NCBI GenBank assembly: GCA_030267565.1
Contig: BRXU01000002.1
Coordinates: forward strand, 8,623,001-8,687,000
From: Pleodorina starrii
Taxonomy: Eukaryota > Chlorophyta > Chlorophyceae > Chlamydomonadales > Volvocaceae
Direction of reading: 5' to 3'
Length of the DNA stretch: 64,000 nucleotides
Part shown: positions 58,001-64,000 of the stretch, one piece after another
How the letters are laid out: each line of letters starts with the position of its first letter
Position numbering within the stretch: position 1 is the first letter of the stretch
Notes under the pieces: model-generated
The model's input: the letters and a program-made list of their open reading frames with translations, nothing else
Databases searched by the model: none
Told to the model about the DNA's origin: nothing
Program-made: the position numbers and the translations under genes

Positions 58001-59987
58001 AATGTATTCCACCACCCAATCGTTCTGGAAGGGGCTCATTTTCATACCTGTTGCATTAGCATCTTGAGTGGCGGGAGCTGTACGCAGGAGCGCCGCAAAC
58101 GCCCGGCCGTCCTCGACGTCCGCATCCGCCGCACCGTCCGCATCCGCCGCACCGTCCGTATCCGCCGTGCCGTCCGCATTCGCGTCAGTGGGCCCAGTAC
58201 CTCTCAATGTGGTCCCAGCTTCAGCAACGGCGGCTTCCACTTCGTCTTGCCGCTGTCGCACGCCGGCGTTGCCAGTGCGATCGTGCATGAATGTTGTGCG
58301 CAGGACGTCCGCCACCTCCTGATCCGTCGGCCCAACCGCATTATCCACCAGTTCCTCGGGCACATACGGAGCGCAGCCCATACGCTCGTACTCCTCCATC
58401 GCGGCAGGATCGATTCCCCATTCATCCTCCTCCGCGTGCTGCAGGAAGCGCACCCAGGCCACGATGACAGCACCGCGCACTTGTAGCGCTGGCGCACTCC
58501 GCACGCGCTCCCGCAGCTCGTGCCGGTTCTGTACGCGGTCGATGCATAAGACCGTGATGGAACCTGCCAAGTCCGCGATCCGTGCCGGCAGCAACCCGCG
58601 CCATAGACGCGGATCCGCACTGGCGATCGCCACGCCGTGTGCCCGCACGGCCTGCGGGTATACGTCCGGCGGTCGGCCCGCCAGGTGCAGCACCAAGATT
58701 TGCTGCATTACACGTGCCCGGCTCAGCACCTGGCTCTCCAAGAAGGTGGGCGTCGGCAATGGATCGCCGAGGTGGTTGATCCGCGGTACATCACCGGGGT
58801 CCAGGCGCGCCAGAGCGGCTTCTGGGATGCGGCCAGCTGCAAGGACATGCAAAAAGGCAAGAAACCAACAGATATCAAGGTCGCGATAGAAAAAGCATGA
58901 AGTACAGGTAGGAAATAGTGCTAAAAATAATTCTATCATCCCAAAAACGTGGGGCATACGATTCCCGTGACAGCTCCTTAATTGTAACGAGCATCGGCCG
59001 TGTAAACACAAGCAACTTACCGGTGAGGGCCGTCTCGCAGTTCTGACAAAGAAAAATCTGCTCGACGCCTGCCGCGTCCACCAGCATCGTACGGTTGGGA
59101 AGGTTGGCCTCCAGCCGCATGCAGTACGGCACCTCTACGCACCTCTACCGGCGCCTCCCCCGGATGTCATCGTCCAGCAGAACTGCTGCAGCATCGGTGC
59201 CCGTGCTGTCCTCACCACCGGCGTCAGCACGTCGATCGTTACGCCTGGCGCGGTACCGGAACGGTAGTACCGGATCTGGCGGGGGAGGCGCGCCGCCTTG
59301 TGCCGTGCATGCTACCCGTCGCCACGTCAGCGTGTGTGCACAGCGAGGCACAGCCGCCGTGCACATGATGTCCGCACGCAAAAGATTGACGTTCGGAATG
59401 GCGCTGAAGTTATGCACGGTACTGTCCTCTTCGGAGCAGAGTTCGGAGCACACCGCGCACACTCGTGACGGCATGCGTCGGCGCAGCGCCATCGCCATGC
59501 TCGAAGCAGCCTGCAGCTGCGCGGTGTACGGCACCTGCCGATCCGGCGGTAGCTGGCCGCCCGGCAGATCCTGCACGCGGCCTTCCGGCAGGGCCGCTAG
59601 GAAATCCGGCAGCTCTACAGGCCGACCATTGTACAGGTAATCCAGATGCAGCAAGTTGCAGAGGCGGTCCAGCAGCGCCGGCTCAGTAACTGCTGCCTGA
59701 CGTGCTGCCTGACGTACTACACGACGTGCTGCAGTATTCTGTGTCCGTTCTTCCGCCTGTACTTCAGGCGCGGCCCGCTGCTGACGCTGCCACTCATTGT
59801 CGCGCTCGCGTTCCACAGGGTTGGCCCGTCGCTGTCGCTGCCGCTGACGCTGCCGCTCAGCATCTTGCTCCCGTTTCTCAGGATCTCGTCGTGCCCGCCA
59901 TTCGCGTACTCGCGCAGTATTCCGTGCCCGTTGTTCCGCTTCAATGTCAGGATCGGATTCTTCCTTACGCCGCCGCTTGTTTCCCAT
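55005..59987 (-). mobile_element. Helitron, Rep part present, helicase lost
   Basis: On the minus strand a Helitron polyprotein can be read from 59987 to 55005. It has a basic N-terminus with RVREWRARRDPEKREQ, a Cys motif (RVCAVCSELCSEED), a DUF6570-like region, and a Rep domain with the HUH motif LALHLHGIAHV and the tyrosine motif YYTSKYTSK. The usual PIF1-type helicase (Walker A GxxGxGK) is absent, because the frame runs into a 163-bp inverted copy of its own sequence and stops. The terminal 5'-TC, 3' hairpin and CTRR were not located with confidence. Related 75-bp repeats flank the block at 54518 and 60649. Confidence 0.8.
55005..59987 (-). pseudogene. Helitron Rep protein gene, truncated, with one nonsense codon
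   Basis: Three exons: 59987-59021, 58836-58048 and 57823-55005. Introns (59020-58837 and 58047-57824) have GTAAGT/TTGCAG and GTATGA/CTCCAG borders and keep phase. Exon 1 contains an in-frame TAG at 59145-59147 inside a 10-bp tandem duplication (GCACCTCTAC twice, 59129-59148). The same frame resumes as VPYCMRLEANLPNRTMLVD. Exon 2 reads GRPPDVYPQAVRAHGVAIAS and WVRFLQHAEEDEWGIDPAAM. Exon 3 carries TFEVAVKVEQSGRLALHLHG and, near its end, GRTPSQAYEEWWSEL, a block that normally precedes the helicase. Rep nicks and joins single strands during rolling-circle transposition. Without the helicase this copy should be non-autonomous. Confidence 0.75.
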
Positions 59988-60134
59988 GCTTTGCTGCTTA
60001 GGAATATAGGTATGGTTAAGTTTCACAAGAGAGTAAGTGCGGGTGTGTTGGAAATCGGAACATGTCGAGCTTTCAATATGGAATAAAAATAGTAAACGAA
60101 ATTGTGTTAAGGTGTTCGACAGCAACACAACCTT

Positions 60135-60250
60135 AATTTTATGTCGATCAAACCGAGCGAGCGAGCGAGCGAACGAGCGAGCGGAGCGGAACCGAGCGGA
60201 GCGCAGCGTGCGCTGTGCCGCGGAGCGCAGCGCAGCGCAGCACAGCGAAA
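60135..60250 (+). repeat. GAGC/GCGA microsatellite
   Basis: GAGCGAGCGAGCGAACGAGC and similar tetramer to pentamer repeats next to the 5' side of the Helitron. Confidence 0.8.
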
Positions 60251-60258
60251 ATACAATT

Positions 60259-60649
60259 GGCGACTGACTTTGACAAGCTTAACGCATGTTACATCCCACA
60301 TAAATGATATGTATAATATGTTCATGTGCGAACAGCACATTTTTGCGACGCGACATAAATATGCGCACTTCGAGCGTCGGGTTTCGGAGCCGAGCACTTC
60401 AACTGCACGATATAAATGCGATTCACATCACGCCGCCATGTCACAATTCTATTATGAAACAATTGACAGTGTTTGCGATGATTTTCAGGCGCGGAGGCGC
60501 TCATGTGACCTCGGCCACGATCAGCAGAAAGTAGCACAATTTAAAATATGCATGATCATGTATGAACATGCATATCCTGCAATACAGAATGCAATATTCT
60601 ATGAGAAATGCCGAAACGAAGAGGCGAAAAGCGGGAAAAAAGTGTTACA
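60259..60649 (+). repeat. 390-bp direct repeat, copy 1
   Basis: It runs from GGCGACTGACTTTGACAAGC to AAAAAGTGTTACAC and aligns over its full length with 61841-62238. Shared blocks include ATAAATGATATGTAT, TTTCGGAGCCGAGCACTTCA, GCCGCCATGTCACAATTC, CAGGCGCGGAGGCG and CATGCATATCCTGC-type ends. AT content is high compared with the genes. A short minus-strand frame (60537-60322) is open in both copies. Confidence 0.85.
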
Positions 60650-60722
60650 CAAGCGCGCGCCCTTTGGGCCGCGGGCTGCCGTAGCGCCCCTTGCGGATGC
60701 GGACGCGACGCGACGCGACACG
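60649..60722 (+). repeat. Helitron-flanking repeat, right copy
   Basis: Matches 54518-54593: CAAGCGCGCGCCC, GGGCCGCGGGCTGCCGTAGC and GGATGCGGACGCGA. It directly follows copy 1 of the 390-bp repeat and leads into the pentamer satellite. Confidence 0.8.
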
Positions 60723-61020
60723 ACGCGACGCGACGCGACGCGACGCGACGTGACGGGACGCGACACGACGCGACGCGACACGACGGCGACGTGACACGAC
60801 GCGACGCGATGCAACGCGACGCCACGCGATGCAACGCGACGCTCCGCTATGCTCTGTTATGCTCCACTACACAACGCTGCAACGCTATGCAACGCATGCA
60901 CGATTACAGTTGCGTGCACGTTACGGTACACTATGCAACGCTACGCTACACTACGCTACGCTATGGCTACGCGAGAAGGTGCGCGCGCGACTTCAATCGT
61001 GCACGTCAAAATGCGATCGT
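60710..61020 (+). repeat. CGACG/CTACG pentamer satellite, left block
   Basis: Long runs of ACGCGACGCGACGCGACG change gradually into GCTACGCTACACTACGCTAC-type pentamers. The long open frames here (Arg/Asp/Thr repeats) are artefacts of the periodicity. Confidence 0.85.
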
Positions 61021-61061
61021 GCACGTTGCGCTATATTATGGTACGCGACGTGACGCTACGT

Positions 61062-61312
61062 GTAACGCCGAGGTTACAGGTGCCGTACAATCGGCGAGCA
61101 TAAAGCCTAAGAAAGGCGTCGCACAGCATCTCGAGTAGCCTTTGCTCCGCCCAAGCACTACATTGGTATCGAGACCAGTACTGTCGTACAGTCTCTCAGA
61201 GGTCGTCAGTTCGATCCCTGGTATTCGCGCAAAGGCTACTCGAGATGCTGTGCGACGCCTTTCTTAGGCTTTATGCTCGCCGATTGTACGGCACCTGTAA
61301 CCTCGGCGTTAC
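61062..61312. repeat. perfect 84-bp inverted repeat with 83-bp loop
   Basis: Arms 61062-61145 and 61229-61312 are exact reverse complements. The loop (61146-61228) contains AGTTCGATCCCTGG, a fit to the RNA polymerase III B-box core GTTCGANNC. No cloverleaf could be drawn with canonical stems. Identity between the arms ends abruptly. Confidence 0.92.
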
Positions 61313-61319
61313 ACTACGT

Positions 61320-61800
61320 GACGTGACGTTATGCTCCACGCTACGCTCCGCTATGCTCCATTACGATCCGCTACGCAACGCTATGCTACGCTACGCTACG
61401 GTAGGCTACACGACGCGACGCGACGCGACGACGACGCGACGCAACGCGATACGATGCAACGCGACGCGACATGACACGACGCGACGCGACGCGACGCGAC
61501 ACGACGCTACACTACACTATGCTCCGCGAGAAGGCGCGTGCGCGACTTCAATCGTGCACGTTGAAACGTGACATGCGATTTACGATCGTGCACGCTGCAC
61601 TACACTATGGTACGCGACGCGATGCTACGCTACGCTACGCTACTTTGAGCCGAGCGCAGTGGAGCGTGCGCGGCTTTAATCGGCGACTATGCGACGCGAC
61701 GCTATGCTCCGCGATACATTCCGCTATGCTTCGTTACGATCCGCTATGCAACGCTATGCAACGCTCCGCTACGCTCCGCTATGCTATGCAGCATCCTAAG
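61320..61800 (+). repeat. CGACG/CTACG pentamer satellite, right block
   Basis: Same pentamer families as at 60710-61020. It lies on the other side of the 84-bp inverted repeat and before copy 2 of the 390-bp repeat. Confidence 0.85.
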
Positions 61801-61840
61801 TAACGCGCGTGCAGGATCGCTTTTTTGTCGCAAATCGCAA

Positions 61841-62238
61841 GGCGACTAACTTTGACAAGTCTAACGTTATGATATCTCAAATAAATGATATGTATGATAT
61901 ATCTATATGCGAGCAGCACATTCCGCGACGCAAAAACAATTTACGCACTTTACGCGTCGGGGTTTCGGAGCCGAGCACTTCAAGTTCATGATAGCAATGC
62001 GATTCACATCGCGCCGCCATGTCACAATTCCATAATGAAACGATTGATAGCGATTGCGATGCTTTCCAGGCGCGGAGGCGTTCATGCTACTTCGGCCGCG
62101 ATCAGCGGAAACTAGCACGAATTTAAATATGCATGAACATGTATGAACACATGCATATCCTGCGATACAGAAAATGCAATATTCTATGAGAAATGCCGAA
62201 ACGAACGAAAAGGCGAAAAGCGAAAAAAAAGTGTTACA
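61841..62238 (+). repeat. 390-bp direct repeat, copy 2
   Basis: Same orientation as 60259-60649, about 75-80% similar by eye, ending AAAAAAAGTGTTACAT. Together the copies bracket the satellite and the 84-bp inverted repeat. Confidence 0.85.
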
Positions 62239-62239
62239 T

Positions 62240-62470
62240 ACTACGGACATTTCAGTCGGGGTAAGGCCTTCGCTTCTCTAGCTACGCTAGAGGCGCCGTA
62301 GCTAGAGAAGCGGAGGCTTCTCTAGCTACGCTAGAGGCGCTACGGCGATACCACGGACATTTGATCGGGATAAGGCCTCCGCTTCTCTAGCTATGCTAGA
62401 GGCGCTACGGCTACATGGGCAATCCTACAGGGCGGGGCCCCCCTGGGCGCTTCGCGCTGGGGCCCCGCCC
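62240..62470. repeat. cluster of CTTCTCTAGCTACGCTAGAGG hairpin repeats
   Basis: CTACGGACATTT...GATAAGGCCTCCGCTTCTC-type units occur twice (from 62241 and 62352), and CTTCTCTAGCTACGCTAGAG occurs three times. CGCTTCTCTAGCTACG (62271-62286) pairs exactly with 62297-62312. A GC-rich hairpin GGGCGGGGCCCC/GGGGCCCCGCCC lies at 62430-62470. Confidence 0.85.
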
Positions 62471-62499
62471 AAAAACTCGATGTTGTCGGGCGGCGGAGT

Positions 62500-62895
62500 T
62501 TACCGGCTGCCTGGCTCTGTATGTCTGCCATGGAAATAACTGGATACGTAGGCGGCCCAGTGCATTCGTTCACGGGGAGTAGTAATGGCTGCATGTTGCC
62601 CCGCCCCCTCCCCCCCTGGTCCACCACATACATAGACCCGACCAGAGGTGCGTAGATAAATTCCATCTGTCCCGTTGGCTCTACCCTTCACGAGTCTATC
62701 TGGAGGCCACTGTAGCAACTGCCACACATCCACACCCACAAAGGAAAAGGGAGGCGCCCGTGTACAGTGACGACGACGCGCTGTGAGCCCACCGCGTCCA
62801 CGTCCCCGGCTCCCCGCTCCGCTCGAGCGGCAGCTGCTCCAGCTTCCTGCTGCAGCGTACACGGCTTTTGTTTGATCGCTGGGCGTCTTCAACAC
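62500..62895 (-). CDS. possible ORF, hypothetical
   Basis: The minus-strand frame includes PPFSFVGVDVWQLLQWPPDR and then low-complexity Gly-rich sequence. The words 'PFSFVGVDVW' recall the entry of retroelement integrase cores, but the following residues do not fit, so no call is made. A frame change near 62640 would continue as YAPLVGSMYVVDQGGRG. Confidence 0.2.
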   Translation of the reverse strand: MLKTPSDQTKAVYAAAGSWSSCRSSGAGSRGRGRGGLTARRRHCTRAPPFSFVGVDVWQLLQWPPDRLVKGRANGTDGIYLRTSGRVYVCGGPGGEGAGQHAAITTPRERMHWAAYVSSYFHGRHTEPGSR

Positions 62896-63144
62896 GGGTG
62901 TGCACGAGTGTAATGTGCGGGCGCAGCTTTTGCTGATTCAACCGCCGTGAACTGACGCACCGGGACGTACGCACCGGGTGCCTAAAATTCGTAACGGGTT
63001 ACAGTGGCCACCCCCGTGTTATTTTACTCGGGTAGAGTCAATTCTTGTAACCGAGAAACGGTTTCTCCGAAACCCGGCTGTTGGGAGGAATAAACCAGCC
63101 ACGGTTTTTCTGCCTTCGTCCATGATCGCGTCAGACTCGGCGCG

Positions 63145-63432
63145 TCAGGTTTGTCGCTCGGCCGTTTCCTTTCGCAGCTTTCGCTGCCGTTCGCTGCCGC
63201 CCGCGCCCGGCGACGCACTGCGTGCTGCGTATATTTTCGGGGTAGCCATTACTTGTGCATCTTGTCGAATTTTTTTCAAAGCGTTGCGTTGCTTCCGCAT
63301 GGCTTCCTTCCTGTCGTGGACGCTTTTGGCGCCGACAGTTCGCAGTTGCAGTGCTTTGAAGTTACGGGACGGCGTAAGTGGAGCGAGTTTCTTCACTAAA
63401 CGGAATGTATATTTATATTTATCCTGAAACAT
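63145..63432 (-). CDS. small basic protein ORF
   Basis: The frame starts at ATG 63432 (MFQDKYKYTFRLVKKLAPLT) and ends TERQT-like at 63145, 95 residues, very rich in Lys and Arg: KSVHDRKEAMRKQRNALKKI, then GGSERQRKLRKETAERQ. The helical basic composition suggests nucleic-acid binding, perhaps a gag-like or accessory protein of a mobile element. The frame is open upstream to about 63564. No family recognised. Confidence 0.35.
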   Translation of the reverse strand: MFQDKYKYTFRLVKKLAPLTPSRNFKALQLRTVGAKSVHDRKEAMRKQRNALKKIRQDAQVMATPKIYAARSASPGAGGSERQRKLRKETAERQT

Positions 63433-63613
63433 GTTCAGTGTGATTTGGAAGGAGCAAAAGCTCGCGAAAGACGCGCTGTGAACTCGGAATGCGTTACGAT
63501 ACGCGCGTAATTCGAAATCGAAACGAGCGAAAAGTACGACACCAACTGCTCTATTTAAGGGCAAACAGAGACCGAAGGTCGTGCCGGTAGCTTGGTTAAC
63601 AAGGCGAGCAAAG

Positions 63614-63975
63614 ATGATGGCATCTTGGTTTCGAAGCTACGCTGCCGTATCCCTGCTGGCTGTGGTCCTAATGTAAGTAGTCAGAGCTACGGCAAAGCAC
63701 CGAAAGACAGCGACAGGTGTTGCCGTTGGGAGCGAAGCGAAAGACCACATCAATCAAAGACACTGCCTTCCGCACTGCACAACCAGGTCGACGTTATGGC
63801 ATCGCTAGGGTTCCGGGGTGCCGGGGGCCCTGGCGCTGCAAATCCTACGCTGTTTTCGTTGCAACTGATGACATACTCCGTTAACTTCCCGGCCCGACAG
63901 CAGTCCCTTTATGGCCCAGAGGCGAGGCTCTACGCACGACAAACCAGAACTCGCCGTCTAAACAAGGAGAATTGA
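63614..63975 (+). CDS. possible secreted protein, 5' exons
   Basis: ATG ATG at 63614 opens MMASWFRSYAAVSLLAVVL, a textbook signal peptide or anchor, and is cut by a strong donor, CTAAT|GTAAGT, at 63673/63674. A possible next exon begins after GAAAGACAG near 63707 and stays open to 63975, through VMASLGFRGAGGPGAANPTL and LQLMTYSVNFPARQQSLYGP. The join gives phase 2 in and an open frame, but the acceptor is not certain. The stop at 63973-63975 or further splicing beyond the window would end it. No family recognised. Confidence 0.35.
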
Positions 63976-64000
63976 ACAACAAAACCACGTTCCATTTCTT

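Noticed and set aside
60141..60794. 217-codon plus-strand frame through the 390-bp repeat and satellite
   Set aside because: Much of it is tetramer and pentamer repeat translated as Arg/Asp/Thr runs, and the second copy has stops in this frame.
61146..61228. tRNA-like loop in the 84-bp inverted repeat
   Set aside because: Only a B-box core fits. The T-arm stem and acceptor pairing fail.
62790..62860. Integrase-like words PFSFVGVDVW
   Set aside because: Only ten residues fit the remembered pattern and the sequence after them does not continue as an integrase core.
1..64000. CRISPR arrays, bacterial operons or rRNA genes
   Set aside because: No regularly spaced direct repeats with unique spacers, no ribosome-binding-site/operon layout and no rRNA-like sequence. 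The intron-rich genes are eukaryotic.

Overview
This is nuclear DNA of a green alga, most likely a volvocine or chlamydomonad species. The reasons are GC-rich exons broken by many short GT-AG introns, TGTAA (not AATAAA) just downstream of several stop codons, long Ala/Gly/Gln/Pro tracts in proteins, protein families typical of the group (ankyrin-type repeats with a GC-P signature, secreted sulfotransferases, GT61 enzymes), LINE proteins ending in a CPCG...H.FWDC.VA motif, and an interstitial TTTAGGG/TTTTAGGG stretch. The species cannot be fixed from the sequence alone.

Layout. 0-2.6 kb: a hAT-like exon and a decayed Ty3-type gag on the minus strand. 2.6-4.6 kb: two small unknown minus-strand genes. 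4.6-8 kb: no convincing gene, but two perfect palindromes and a long purine-biased stretch. 8-11.8 kb: a dead LINE on the minus strand. 13.5-22.2 kb: four unrecognised minus-strand genes whose exons join in phase, one with nine 11-residue repeats and one with two similar copies of a domain. 23.2-25.6 kb: an ankyrin-type protein on the minus strand, head to head with 26-30.2 kb: an endonuclease G on the plus strand. 31.4-33.9 kb: an EEF1AKMT4/METTL13-like methyltransferase. 38.35-41.7 kb: a secretory-pathway sulfotransferase on the minus strand, head to head with 42.25-49.1 kb: a GT61 glycosyltransferase on the plus strand. 49-54.5 kb: mostly non-coding with dispersed and tandem repeats. 54.5-60 kb: a Helitron with a Rep (HUH) domain but no helicase. 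60-62.5 kb: a strange AT/CG pentamer repeat block with two 390-bp direct repeats flanking a perfect 84-bp inverted repeat. 63-64 kb: a small basic ORF and a likely first exon with a signal peptide.

How the genes fit together. The best functional link is the divergent sulfotransferase/GT61 pair: both proteins start with a hydrophobic N-terminal segment and both act on glycans in the Golgi, and they share a 554-bp intergenic region. This suggests co-expression for building sulfated extracellular-matrix glycans. The endonuclease G and the methyltransferase are housekeeping types. For five genes the splice phases were followed through every junction (endonuclease G, methyltransferase, sulfotransferase, GT61, ankyrin-type protein), so those exon coordinates should be close to exact. 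The others are partial models.
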